Counted from the first letter of the stretch, positions 16,551 through 24,658 are shown. The stretch: DNA of 64,000 nucleotides from an uncultured Bacteroidales bacterium (GCA_946408345.1 CAMJRR010000004.1:109648-173647), one strand, 5' to 3'. Numbers and translations: made by a program. The notes: generated by a model from the letters alone, not told the origin.

Positions 16551-17642
16551 TTAATATTTATAGAATCGAGTGTTTTTCTCTCTTTTAACAACAGACAATA
16601 TTTCTTCTGTATATTCCCCAAACGCTGGTCCATGTGCCACTTGACTCAACTCGGCAGCCCTATTCCATTCTATCATTACAGGATCTCCATTCTTATCAAC
16701 AGATATATCCCAGCCTATCAAATTAAAATATGGCAATCTTTCATGCAGGCTTTTAACAAATTCTAATACTGACGGGAACGCTGGTATTGAATAATTATCC
16801 AATACAACACCCGAATCCGTTTGAGGCATAGTTTTCTCTTTGGGGTTTCCAAATGCCACTCCTTTAATCCGTCCAGTTTGAAGATTTATATCCGCCTTTA
16901 TGCCACCTGCTGTTTCATTATCTACAACTTTCCCTTTCCTACCAATACGGATAACTGCATATAGAATCTTTATTTCATCATTACTTCTATATGACAACAC
17001 TCGTATTGTGTTTACTGATGTTGGATTCAGTTTTGCCAAATCAGGATGTTGTTCGAGTTTTTCCTGTATAATGAAATTCTTTTTGTACTGAAGAAATAGA
17101 TTCTGCAAAGATGTATTTAATTCAGGTATATATCCATTCTCTGTATGAAATAGTTCCACACCAACGCCCCAATGCCCCTCTAAGGAAGGTTTAATTACCG
17201 CATTATCAAGATTGTTGCATACATTAAGAGCTTCTTCTTTTGTTATCGAATGCTTATCGTCAAAAAAACAACCATTCACATTTTTTATTATTGTCCGAGG
17301 ACGGTTAAAGCCAGGAAATAAAGTGTCATAAAAACCTTTATCCGCATAAGGGAGGCCAAATTTAAAGGTATTAAGTCGATATAATATCTCCGAGTTATAT
17401 ATACTTGCTGGTATGTATTTTTCAGAATATAACCCATTTCTAGAATAAAGATACTGATGCCAATAAGTTGGTACCTCTCTACCAAAATGTTTCTTGAAAT
17501 ATGCTTTGATATCCGATTCTTGACCTTTGGTAAGCGGTTTCATCGGACATAGTTGCATCGATTTTTTAATCTCACGCTCAAATTTTTTTTCGATTTGGTT
17601 TATTTTACGTTTTTGCTTAATGGCTTTTATTTTTTCTTTCAT
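16551..17642 (-). CDS. sugar-transfer-associated ATP-grasp enzyme (third of three)
   Basis: This 363-residue protein shows NAVIKPSLEGHWGVGVELF, FIIQEKLEQHPDLAKLN with TSVNTIRVLSYR, RIGRKGKVVDNETAGGI and GWDISVDKNGDPVMIEWN. It is clearly paralogous to the copy at 11927, with near-identical spacing of motifs. The N-terminus is strongly basic (KEKIKAIKQKRKINQ). It lies 10 bp upstream of the second CapA gene. Three ATP-grasp paralogues in 6 kb suggest sequential attachment of several related groups to one polymer, which is inference. Confidence 0.83.
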   Translation of the reverse strand: MKEKIKAIKQKRKINQIEKKFEREIKKSMQLCPMKPLTKGQESDIKAYFKKHFGREVPTYWHQYLYSRNGLYSEKYIPASIYNSEILYRLNTFKFGLPYADKGFYDTLFPGFNRPRTIIKNVNGCFFDDKHSITKEEALNVCNNLDNAVIKPSLEGHWGVGVELFHTENGYIPELNTSLQNLFLQYKKNFIIQEKLEQHPDLAKLNPTSVNTIRVLSYRSNDEIKILYAVIRIGRKGKVVDNETAGGIKADINLQTGRIKGVAFGNPKEKTMPQTDSGVVLDNYSIPAFPSVLEFVKSLHERLPYFNLIGWDISVDKNGDPVMIEWNRAAELSQVAHGPAFGEYTEEILSVVKREKNTRFYKY

Positions 17643-17725
17643 ATCAATTTGGATTTACTTATTATCAGAATGATTTCGGCAAATAATTATATTTGCTCGT
17701 AAACTGCGAAGAATGTAAAACCTTT

Positions 17726-18526
17726 TTATTCAACTTCATGCCAGGACAGAAGCTCAAAGCTCCCAGATTTTTTTAGCATTTGGATTTGTTGCAACATGGG
17801 TTGTCTGTCATGTTCAAGATATGATGGACTGTTATCCAAAAACACTCCATTTTTATAGTGAGGATGACAGTATAATTCAACAATTTTGCAATCCTTAAAC
17901 GAATCCCTTTTTGACAAATAGTAATCAATATTGGTGGCAGGAATATCTTTGACGCGTGGATTCCAACTGAGAATCCGACATCTTTTGAATACCTTATTGT
18001 TCATTTGGATTTGGTGTACGCCAATATATCTGACTGTTTTAATGTTATGAAAAATGGTAAACAAGTTGAGTGCTACGGAAACGGGATACGTCAAATTATA
18101 CCATAAATGAAAGTCAATATGCTTATAATCAGCCCGTCCTTGTGTCACTTCCTTGAACTTCTTGTATTGAGCAACCAATTCGCGATAAACAATTCTCCAT
18201 TTTCTGACGTCAGAAAATTTGTGTGGCAACCCTTTGTATTTTTTGAACTTACCGTCTTTACAAAAAAACGGATCTTGTCTCATAGTTTCAGTGAGAGGAA
18301 TATCATCAGAATCTTCTTCCAATAAATTTGCAGAGAAATTCACATGCAAATGAATATTCTCTACATATCCACCTTTGTTGATATAATCTACAGCTTCCTG
18401 AAGATGCTTACCTGTTACAATTAAGCCAGCAGAACAAATTAGCCCTTGTTTGAACGAATCATCGATAGCTCGATTCCGTTCAACACTTTTTCCAAAATCG
18501 TCCGCATTTAGTATTATCTTCATCAA
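17726..18526 (-). CDS. ChbG/YdjC-family carbohydrate deacetylase (copy 1)
   Basis: This 266-residue protein opens with IILNADDFGKSVERNRAID, the metal-binding start of ChbG/HpnK deacetylases (adjacent Asp residues). Later come DYKHIDFHLWYNLTYPV (His ligand region near 135) and IVELYCHPHYKNG (near 225). Members remove N-acetyl groups from sugars such as chitobiose or hopanoid-linked glucosamine. The gene is adjacent to a strongly similar copy at 18560. Freed amino groups could be acceptors for the ATP-grasp enzymes that follow, which is an inference from order. Confidence 0.85.
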   Translation of the reverse strand: MMKIILNADDFGKSVERNRAIDDSFKQGLICSAGLIVTGKHLQEAVDYINKGGYVENIHLHVNFSANLLEEDSDDIPLTETMRQDPFFCKDGKFKKYKGLPHKFSDVRKWRIVYRELVAQYKKFKEVTQGRADYKHIDFHLWYNLTYPVSVALNLFTIFHNIKTVRYIGVHQIQMNNKVFKRCRILSWNPRVKDIPATNIDYYLSKRDSFKDCKIVELYCHPHYKNGVFLDNSPSYLEHDRQPMLQQIQMLKKSGSFELLSWHEVE

Positions 18527-18559
18527 TGTTCATATTTGAAAACGTACTATAAAATCTAA

Positions 18560-19354
18560 TTAGCATACATCCTCCCAAGCAACAAACTCCAAATTCTCCA
18601 ATTCCTTTAGCTTTTGAATGTGTTCAATTAAAGGTTGACGGTCATGTTGAAATAAGGAGGGCGTGTCATCAAGCAAAATTCCATCTTTGTAATTAGGATG
18701 ACAATATAATTCAAAAACTTCTTCCTTAGGTATAGATTTGTATTTTGTAAGATAGTAATCAATGCTTGAACAAGAAATCGATTTTACCCGAGGATTCCAG
18801 CCAATAACTCGGTATATCATGTATTTGGAAAGATTCTTATTATGCATTGAAATAATCCGTACTGATTCTATCTTATATTTCCTAGTGAACACATTCAATG
18901 CAATGGAAGCTGGCCACGTCAGATTGTACCACAAATGAAAGTCAACATGTTTGTAGTCGGCTTTTCCGTTGGTTACTTCTTTGAATTTGTCATATTGGGC
19001 AACCAACTCATTATAAATTAATTTCCATTTAACTACACTTTTCGGATTGGTTGGTAATCCTTTATAATTTTTAAACTTTCCATCCACACAAAAAAACTTA
19101 TCTTTTTTCATCGCCTCCGTAAGTGGAGTGTCTTCAGAACCTTCATGTAGTAAATTAGCTGAAACATTAAAATGAATATGAATATCGTTCACATAATCTC
19201 CATTATTGATATAATTCACCGCATCTTGCAAATACTTGCCAGTTACAATCAAACTAGCAGAACGAATCAACCCCATCTTAAATGCATCATCAATGGCTCG
19301 ATTTCGTTCTGGACTCTTTCCGAAATCGTCCGCATTTAGTATAATCTTCATCAT
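18560..19354 (-). CDS. ChbG/YdjC-family carbohydrate deacetylase (copy 2)
   Basis: This 264-residue paralogue shares the start IILNADDFGKSPERNRAID, DYKHVDFHLWYNLTWPA and VFELYCHPNYKDG with its neighbour. By eye well over half of positions are identical along the full length, so this is a tandem duplication that has since diverged. Both copies keep the presumed metal ligands, so both are probably active, perhaps on different sugars or positions. It lies 26 bp downstream of the flippase gene. Confidence 0.85.
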   Translation of the reverse strand: MMKIILNADDFGKSPERNRAIDDAFKMGLIRSASLIVTGKYLQDAVNYINNGDYVNDIHIHFNVSANLLHEGSEDTPLTEAMKKDKFFCVDGKFKNYKGLPTNPKSVVKWKLIYNELVAQYDKFKEVTNGKADYKHVDFHLWYNLTWPASIALNVFTRKYKIESVRIISMHNKNLSKYMIYRVIGWNPRVKSISCSSIDYYLTKYKSIPKEEVFELYCHPNYKDGILLDDTPSLFQHDRQPLIEHIQKLKELENLEFVAWEDVC

Positions 19355-19380
19355 TATTTAAATTTAATAATCACGCTATA

Positions 19381-20859
19381 TCACTTTTGGGTCTTTTTCT
19401 TGTTTCTTTCCCAAACCCTGAACTTTGCGGGAATGATAGTCAAGAAATAAGTATATGCCTCTGGTTTGAAAATAAAAGACCAGCCCAAATATATAATAGC
19501 ATACACACCTGCTTTTACCAATCCGTCCGGATACATACTCAGATGAAGCAAATGACCAACCCCATAACTTGCCGCAGCAGCAATAAACGAAACTATGGCC
19601 ACGGGAAGCAAATCACCAATTTGTCGCCAAAACTTATAGCCAACATGCTTAGAAACAAGACTAATATTCACAAAATAGGAAAACCAATAATTAATGATTA
19701 CACCAGCTAACAATCCCTTCATACCAAAAAATACTAATCCCAATACGACAGCACCGATACCTACTGCACGTTTCAACAAGGTCCAAACAAACATGGTTTT
19801 ACTCTTTCCAATGGCTGAAATGGCTTGTAAATTCACCGCTTGCAAACACCCTGCAAGTCCAGCAAAACAAAGCACCTGAAAATAGGGCACACTCTGCACC
19901 CAACGATCTGAATATAACAGAACAAAAATTGGTTTAGCACAGAGCAACAATATGAACATTAAAGGGAAAGTAACATATGCCAAGGTCATTGTCAACCTTT
20001 TTATCATATTTGAAAGAGCAACCTTATTGTCTTGCACTTCAGCATAAAGAGGAAAAGTAACCTGTGTCATAATGCTAGAAATACTGGTTGAAGCCAATTT
20101 TTCAGTTCCTTCAGCTTTTGCATAATAGCCCATAATAGAGGCATTATAAAACCTTCCTATCAACAATCCTTGAATCTTTTGGCCAAACTCATTAATAAGA
20201 TGCGTTAGGAACATATAAAACCCAAAGCTAAACAATTCCTTGAATGACTTCCATGAAAAGGTCCAACTGGGTCGCCATTTGATATAAAACCAAAAAACAA
20301 TAGCAGGAATTGCTGCTGTAATCAGATACTGCGCCACCAAAGCCCATACTCCAAAACCTTTATGCGCCATAACTATAGTAACAGTTAATGCAATAATGGA
20401 GGTGGAAATTGAAACTATTGATAATATTTTGAAATTCAGTTTTTTTCTCAACTGATTCTTCTGTACAATATTAAACGCATAAATAAACAGCACCAAACCT
20501 TGTACTCTTAGCACGTTACACAATAGAGGTATTTTATAGAAACGAGAAATGGCAGGAGCACATATAAACAATATGGTATACATTAATGCCGCCATGCCCA
20601 AGTTCCAAAAGAAAATAGTGGAATAATCCTCTTGAGTAGGTCGTTTTTTCTGAATCAAAGCCGAACCAAAACCGCCATCAATAAAAGCCTCTGCTAACAC
20701 CATAAAAATGAACAACATGCCAATGCAACCATAATCAAATGGTGTAAGCAATCGAGCAAGAATAATACCTGAAATGAAGTGGATGAACATAAACGAGTAC
20801 TTCTGCAACGCTGTCCATACCATTCCGGAGGCGGCTTTTTGTTTTAGGTTTTTTGCCAT
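19381..20859 (-). CDS. Wzx-type lipopolysaccharide/polysaccharide flippase (MOP superfamily)
   Basis: This 492-residue polytopic membrane protein has about 12-14 hydrophobic segments. It opens with LKQKAASGMVWTALQKY and LTPFDYGCIGMLFIF, typical of WzxC/RfbX-like flippases, and includes GFGSALIQKKRPTQEDYSTIF. It should move a lipid-linked repeat unit across the inner membrane. It is the first gene of the left block, so the block probably supplies or decorates one exported polymer. Its first 22 codons are duplicated as a frameshifted remnant at 21642-21705. The start at 20857-20859 is kept because the copy shares it. Confidence 0.9.
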   Translation of the reverse strand: MAKNLKQKAASGMVWTALQKYSFMFIHFISGIILARLLTPFDYGCIGMLFIFMVLAEAFIDGGFGSALIQKKRPTQEDYSTIFFWNLGMAALMYTILFICAPAISRFYKIPLLCNVLRVQGLVLFIYAFNIVQKNQLRKKLNFKILSIVSISTSIIALTVTIVMAHKGFGVWALVAQYLITAAIPAIVFWFYIKWRPSWTFSWKSFKELFSFGFYMFLTHLINEFGQKIQGLLIGRFYNASIMGYYAKAEGTEKLASTSISSIMTQVTFPLYAEVQDNKVALSNMIKRLTMTLAYVTFPLMFILLLCAKPIFVLLYSDRWVQSVPYFQVLCFAGLAGCLQAVNLQAISAIGKSKTMFVWTLLKRAVGIGAVVLGLVFFGMKGLLAGVIINYWFSYFVNISLVSKHVGYKFWRQIGDLLPVAIVSFIAAAASYGVGHLLHLSMYPDGLVKAGVYAIIYLGWSFIFKPEAYTYFLTIIPAKFRVWERNKKKTQK

Positions 20860-20916
20860 GATTTAGTTAGGGGGTCAAAATTGGATGATATATTGTGTTG
20901 ATTTGGGAGTTTTTTG
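20799..20916. repeat. duplicated block R1: flippase 5' end plus upstream DNA
   Basis: This stretch includes the flippase start codon and its immediate upstream region (ggtcaaaattggatgata through gggagttttttgg). It is repeated imperfectly at 21642-21762, and its upstream half again at 23178-23220. The three copies sit before, between and after the two toxin-antitoxin modules. The part from 20917 to 21060 is a separate imperfect inverted repeat built from ggctgctggc and gccagaagc words, with no gene. Confidence 0.8.
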
Positions 20917-21072
20917 GCTATTGGCTGCTGGCCACTGGCTATTGGCAGCTCAATGATAGAAATAAGCTCTCAAGCTTTTCGGTAAGCTGCCAGAAGCCAG
21001 AAGCTAGAGGCCAGAAGCAGCCCTATTCAAAGTCATTGAACTATGGTGTCGTGTCGTTAATGTAAAACATAA

Positions 21073-21372
21073 CTATTTCTCATTCTCATGCATGTTTTGG
21101 GCATGGCAGGCGTCAACAATGGTTATAGCGTCACCATCGATAGTATATGCAAAATACCACTTGTCGGTATTCGCCATAAAGTAACCCTCCCATCGGGAAA
21201 TTGTAGGCTTTCGACGTAAGAGTGTATGCTCTATTTGATAAATGGAATCTGCGGCTTCGTCAATGTTCTTGTGCATCAGCTCTTCGGAGTATGTATGCTT
21301 ATATTTTTTTGCAACATTATGATAAAAAGAGTTGATCTTTCTGGCACACTGCTTTTTGACACGATACTTCAT
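21073..21372 (-). CDS. RelE/ParE-fold-like toxin, module 1
   Basis: This 99-residue basic protein begins MKYRVKKQCARKINSFY and ends YAYTIDGDAITIVDACHAQN, a length and strand pattern compatible with the RelE/ParE or HigB-like toxin fold. Its ATG overlaps the stop of the antitoxin gene by 4 bp. It is about 60% identical by eye (59 of 96 positions) to the toxin at 22203, including the whole stretch MANTDKWYFAYT. Function as a toxin is inferred from size, coupling and paralogue context. Confidence 0.7.
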   Translation of the reverse strand: MKYRVKKQCARKINSFYHNVAKKYKHTYSEELMHKNIDEAADSIYQIEHTLLRRKPTISRWEGYFMANTDKWYFAYTIDGDAITIVDACHAQNMHENEK

Positions 21373-21578
21373 GGCAAAGCGTATTCTTTTCTGACCGTCT
21401 CGTGCAACATCAAACGCAGTTCTTCAACATCCATCGTATCGGCGTTCTGTGATACTATTTCCTCCATCATCAAGTCCACCCTATGCTGAAGCCATTTGCC
21501 TATACTTTCACGGCTTGTAAGGCTGGGATTGATCTGTCGCATCGTTGCTTCATCTATATTTATCGTTACCGTACACAT
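21369..21578 (-). CDS. small antitoxin, module 1
   Basis: This 69-residue protein reads VTINIDEATMRQINPSLTSRESIGKWLQHRVDLMMEEI. The first strand plus two helices look like a ribbon-helix-helix-type antitoxin with a C-terminal acidic toxin-binding arm. It precedes the toxin and overlaps it by 4 bp, the usual antitoxin-first order. A Bacteroidetes -7 box (TATTTTTG on the minus strand, 21602-21609) lies just upstream. It shows no similarity to the Panacea-domain antitoxin of the neighbouring module. Confidence 0.68.
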   Translation of the reverse strand: MCTVTINIDEATMRQINPSLTSRESIGKWLQHRVDLMMEEIVSQNADTMDVEELRLMLHETVRKEYALP

Positions 21579-21601
21579 TGTTTTATTGTTTTCTTATTCT
21601 G

Positions 21602-21609
21602 CAAAAATA
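21602..21609 (-). promoter_or_regulatory. putative -7 promoter box of toxin-antitoxin module 1
   Basis: The minus strand reads TATTTTTG, matching the Bacteroidetes TAnnTTTG consensus, 23 bases before the antitoxin ATG. A convincing -33 element at the ideal spacing is not obvious. Confidence 0.5.
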
Positions 21610-21641
21610 GAAATTTTTTACCAAATAACCGTTTTTATAGA

Positions 21642-21705
21642 TACTTCTGCAACGCTGTCCACACCATGCCGGAGGCGGCTTTTTGTTTTAGGGTTTTTGT
21701 GACAT
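21642..21705 (-). pseudogene. remnant of the flippase gene 5' end
   Basis: The 64 bp match the first 22 codons of the flippase gene at 19381-20859, including the stretch encoding GMVWTALQKY. Two extra bases after the start break the frame, and homology ends at codon 22. It marks a past duplication or recombination at the flippase start and is not translatable as a flippase. Confidence 0.75.
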
Positions 21706-21719
21706 TGTTTTTTAGGGGT

Positions 21720-21985
21720 TCAAAATTGGATGATATATTGTGGTGATATGGGAGTTTTTTGACTATGACTAGTGACTATGACTATGACCACTTTTATTTA
21801 GTGTATAGGCTTCTTGACTTCGTTTATGCGGTCTTTGGCATGAGTCATTGTATTATTGTCACGTGTATTTATTTAAAGTTTAAAGTTTAAAGTTTAAAGT
21901 TTAGAGTTTAGGGTTTAGAGTTTAGAGTTAGTTGAAAGTTTAGAGTTTAGAGTTTAGAGTTTAGGGGTTAGAGTCAGTTGAAAGA
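21720..21985. repeat. duplicated block R2 with tandem 7-mers
   Basis: The block contains the conserved caaaattggatgata word, then gactatgactagtgactatg, then tttatgcggtc, then tandem 7-base units (tttaaag/tttagag) from about 21872 to 21984 ending in agtcagttgaaag. The same order recurs at 23178-23386. No gene is visible in it. R2 and R3 bracket the Panacea toxin-antitoxin module. Confidence 0.8.
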
Positions 21986-22056
21986 TTAGTGTTGATAGTT
22001 GATAGATTTATTTGCAAGATGTTTGTGAGATATTTTGCTCAAAAGTTTATCAAAAA

Positions 22057-22150
22057 TCATTTCTTTCCAAAAAAGGTGTTCATCTCTTCGACAGTCAAGT
22101 TACCACTGGCGATGATACGCTGAGGTGAGACCATGAGGGCAGAGCTTGTT
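22057..22150 (-). pseudogene. possible 3' gene remnant
   Basis: The minus strand contains a short open stretch ending SPQRIIASGNLTVEEMNTFF plus GKK and a stop, preceded by an in-frame stop. The sequence looks like the C-terminal tail of a longer protein, but I do not recognise the family. The rest of 21986-22202 shows no gene. Confidence 0.3.
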
Positions 22151-22202
22151 GTTCATTTCTCTTTACCACACAGAATCAACGAATTGCACGGATAGCAACT
22201 CC

Positions 22203-22493
22203 TCAATCGTGCATATTTTGGGCGTGGCAAGCATCCACAACAGTGACGGTTTCGCCATCGAAGGTGTAAGCAAAGTACCATTTGTCGGTATTGGCCATGT
22301 GATATTTTGCCCAATGTTTCAAATTAGGTTCGCGACGCAAGAGCGTTCCCTCAATATTGTAAATAGACATTAGCGCTTCATGGACGTTACGTTTGTAGTC
22401 AGCTTTATCGTAAGTGTGGCGATACTTCTTGGCAACATTGCCATAAAACGTATAAATCTTTCTTGCAGCACGAGGCTTTATGACGTATTTCAT
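22203..22493 (-). CDS. RelE/ParE-fold-like toxin, module 2 (partner of Panacea antitoxin)
   Basis: This 96-residue paralogue of the module-1 toxin shares ARKI, NVAKKY, TLLRR, MANTDKWYFAYT and VDACHAQNMH with it. Its start codon lies one base after the stop of the Panacea-domain gene, so the two are coupled. Substitutions cluster in residues 30-45 and 57-65, which could be the surfaces contacting the different antitoxins. That interface reading is inference. Confidence 0.72.
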   Translation of the reverse strand: MKYVIKPRAARKIYTFYGNVAKKYRHTYDKADYKRNVHEALMSIYNIEGTLLRREPNLKHWAKYHMANTDKWYFAYTFDGETVTVVDACHAQNMHD

Positions 22494-22494
22494 A

Positions 22495-23100
22495 TCAGTC
22501 TTGTGCGTAGATGTAATCTATCTCCTTCTCAATGGCGTCGTACAGCTCTTCGGGTGTCATATCGCACTCCGGTAAAGGATGCATGGTGCTATAATCCCGA
22601 AGACAGGCCACCTCCACTTCGTCCAGTCCGGCCTCGCGGGCGATATTGTCCCAGCTGATTGAGAAATCGCGAGCGGTGGAACGCCATGCCACATCGTGTG
22701 ACTTTTCCTTAATTTCATCGTATGATAGAGCAGCATATTTTTCGATGGCCTCTGACATGGCCTCCTGCTCATTGGCAGAGAGTTTGTTAAGGTCTGCATC
22801 TTGCAATGGGCGCACGTACATCCAGTTCTCTACCTGGAAATACTTACTTAAACCCTCCATGTCAGGCAGATAAGAATCGCCGCGAACAATCTTCAGCATG
22901 TCGTAAAGCCGAGAAGGCACAGGGCCTGCCTCCATGGCGATATAGGTGTCACCCGTGATGGGACGCCCCCAATCGGCCAGATGCTGACGATCGGCGAAAT
23001 ATATAATCTTGAATATCTTATGGAAATCCTTGCGTTGCACACGGTTGGCCACATAAAGCAATGCATTAAGTGACTTTTCCTTATCAAACTGAACTTGCAT
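22495..23100 (-). CDS. Panacea-domain (SocA/DUF4065-like) antitoxin
   Basis: This 201-residue protein shows the Panacea pattern. It begins FDKEKSLNALLYVANRV, then FHKIFKIIYFADRQHLADWGRPITGDTYIAMEAGPVPSRLYDML (described here in parts: residues 25-45 and 46-68), then YFQVENWMYVRP and a helical tail LSYDEIKEKSHDVAW. Panacea domains neutralise many unrelated toxins in PanAT modules. Here the partner is the RelE/ParE-like gene one base downstream. A well-formed promoter (TAATTTTG with TTG 20 bp upstream) precedes it. A proteolysis-adaptor role as in SocA is the alternative. Confidence 0.82.
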   Translation of the reverse strand: MQVQFDKEKSLNALLYVANRVQRKDFHKIFKIIYFADRQHLADWGRPITGDTYIAMEAGPVPSRLYDMLKIVRGDSYLPDMEGLSKYFQVENWMYVRPLQDADLNKLSANEQEAMSEAIEKYAALSYDEIKEKSHDVAWRSTARDFSISWDNIAREAGLDEVEVACLRDYSTMHPLPECDMTPEELYDAIEKEIDYIYAQD

Positions 23101-23125
23101 ACTTCTTTTCGGTTTAATCTGTTTG

Positions 23126-23156
23126 CAAAATTACATATAATTACCGCTTCCCGCAA
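23126..23156 (-). promoter_or_regulatory. promoter of the Panacea toxin-antitoxin module
   Basis: On the minus strand TTG (23154-23156) and TAATTTTG (23126-23133) are separated by 20 bases, matching the Bacteroidetes sigma factor consensus. It starts about 25 bases upstream of the antitoxin ATG. Confidence 0.65.
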
Positions 23157-23177
23157 TGGATACGGCCACGACGTTCG

Positions 23178-23386
23178 TTCAAAATTGGATGATATATTGT
23201 GTTGATATGGGAGTTTTTTCGACTATGACTAGTGACTATGACCATGACCGCTTTTATTTGGTGTAGAAGCTTATTGGGTTTGTTTATGCGGTCGTTGGCA
23301 TTGTCCTATGGTTTTGTGTCTTTAATTATAAGTTTAGAGTTTAGAGTTTAGGGGTTAGAGTTTAGAGTTTAGAGTCAGTTGAAAGA
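23178..23386. repeat. duplicated block R3 with tandem 7-mers
   Basis: This is the third copy of the block, with caaaattggatgata, gactatgactagtgactatg, tttatgcggtc and 7-mer units (tttagag) from about 23331 ending in agtcagttgaaag. It is about 85% similar to R2 over the first 145 bp by eye. The intergenic stretch 23101-23406 holds this block and the Panacea promoter and nothing else recognisable. Confidence 0.8.
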
Positions 23387-23406
23387 GTTTTAAGTTTGGT
23401 TTATTG

Positions 23407-23763
23407 TTACAATGTAATCGAGCTTAAATAATTCAAAAATTCTTTCACGTTCTTGAAGGATATTTCCTGCGTTTGCGAGGGGATCACTTTGGCGCGAACT
23501 TGAGTACGGCTTACGGCATCGAGAATGGTCTTGATGTCTTCGGGTACGTTGGTAAGTTCAACCTGAAAGGCATTGGTCGTAGGACTCTTCAAGAAGAGGT
23601 TGTAAAACTCATCGATGAAACTGCGAGTTGCAAACTTCACGCCTTGGAAATCCAACACAACCTCTTTCTCTTCGCTATTTTCAATCAAAAGCTTTAAATC
23701 TTGTGCCCTCATCCTTGATTTTAAATCAGGAGATAGAATCTGGGCAATATCTATTGTTTTCAT
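23407..23763 (-). CDS. STAS-like domain protein (DUF4325-type)
   Basis: This 118-residue protein contains VVLDFQGVKFATRSFIDEFYNLFL, seen as a strand 35-43 followed by a helix, and VELTNVPEDIKTILDAVSR. This is the layout of STAS-like anti-anti-sigma domains of the DUF4325 group. It follows the ATPase-domain protein by one base. A serine is present in the position (TRSFID) where anti-anti-sigma factors are phosphorylated. Together the pair looks like a partner-switching module, with no sigma factor or phosphatase nearby. Confidence 0.7.
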   Translation of the reverse strand: MKTIDIAQILSPDLKSRMRAQDLKLLIENSEEKEVVLDFQGVKFATRSFIDEFYNLFLKSPTTNAFQVELTNVPEDIKTILDAVSRTQVRAKVIPSQTQEISFKNVKEFLNYLSSITL

Positions 23764-23764
23764 A

Positions 23765-24658
23765 CTATTCTATATAATTGATGTAATTAAAAACTGAAGA
23801 ATTTATTGGTATACGCAACGCAACAACCGTTCCATTCCAACGCAAACCATCAGGCACGCTGTACACGTTATCATGTCCTGGGCTCTTCACATAGATACAA
23901 CTTCCCGATATCATCAGATACTGTCCATCAAGACCTTCCACTAACATTCGTTTTGAGGTTTGGATGCCATATCCGCGATTCTCGGCTTCAGGCAAATTCT
24001 TACTTGAGATTCCCCTGTTGGCTGCTTTAATAGCCTCCAGGTCAGAAACAATTTCGTTGTCGGCAAGTTTCATGTAACTTCCCAACAAAGTAACACCATT
24101 ATCAGCCATGCAAATGTCAAGATAGCCTTTTCTTGGATAAGCCTGAGCGATGATATATCCTCGTTCGGATTCAGAGTGTTCTGTAATATTATCAAGGGTC
24201 TCCTCCACCATATACTTCAAACCCATAGCCACATTCGGACGAATATTCAACTGTCGTATAAGGATGTTCTCTACAACGGATGAAATAGCCTCTTTATCAT
24301 CCATGTTCTTGCCTGCCGCAAAACTAATGATGGGTATATATGTCTTCGTTGAATACCTTTCCATTGTTGCCAAGAACTCTGTCTGACGCATTTGGTCAGG
24401 CTTGATACCACCATTGCTAATCCCTATCGTATTGAGATAATCTGGCACATTCCTTAGCATGACCCTTCTTCCGCATCCAGCAAGGTAAACTATCAACGAT
24501 AAAGCACATACTGGTGTAATAAAAAATGTGTCACCAAAGTCTATGATTGCCTCTTCCTCCTCTGATAACATCTCTACTTGAGACATTATACGAACTACAG
24601 GAACTAATCCGTCCAGTAACCGGTTATCACTCACATTGATAAGTTCTTTAACAACCAT
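23765..24658 (-). CDS. GHKL (HATPase_c) ATP-binding protein with N-terminal STAS-like region
   Basis: This 297-residue protein has the GHKL N box MVEETLDNITEHSE (about 165-178), G1 box ICMADNGVTLLGS (about 195-207) and G2 box NRGYGIQTSKRML (about 240-252). An N-terminal segment, AIIDFGDTFFITPVCAL (about 37-53), resembles a STAS strand-helix. There is no dimerisation histidine, so it fits an anti-sigma-like kinase better than a sensor kinase. It is cotranscribed with the STAS-like protein. Its target is unknown; it could control the capsule locus. Confidence 0.75.
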   Translation of the reverse strand: MVVKELINVSDNRLLDGLVPVVRIMSQVEMLSEEEEAIIDFGDTFFITPVCALSLIVYLAGCGRRVMLRNVPDYLNTIGISNGGIKPDQMRQTEFLATMERYSTKTYIPIISFAAGKNMDDKEAISSVVENILIRQLNIRPNVAMGLKYMVEETLDNITEHSESERGYIIAQAYPRKGYLDICMADNGVTLLGSYMKLADNEIVSDLEAIKAANRGISSKNLPEAENRGYGIQTSKRMLVEGLDGQYLMISGSCIYVKSPGHDNVYSVPDGLRWNGTVVALRIPINSSVFNYINYIE

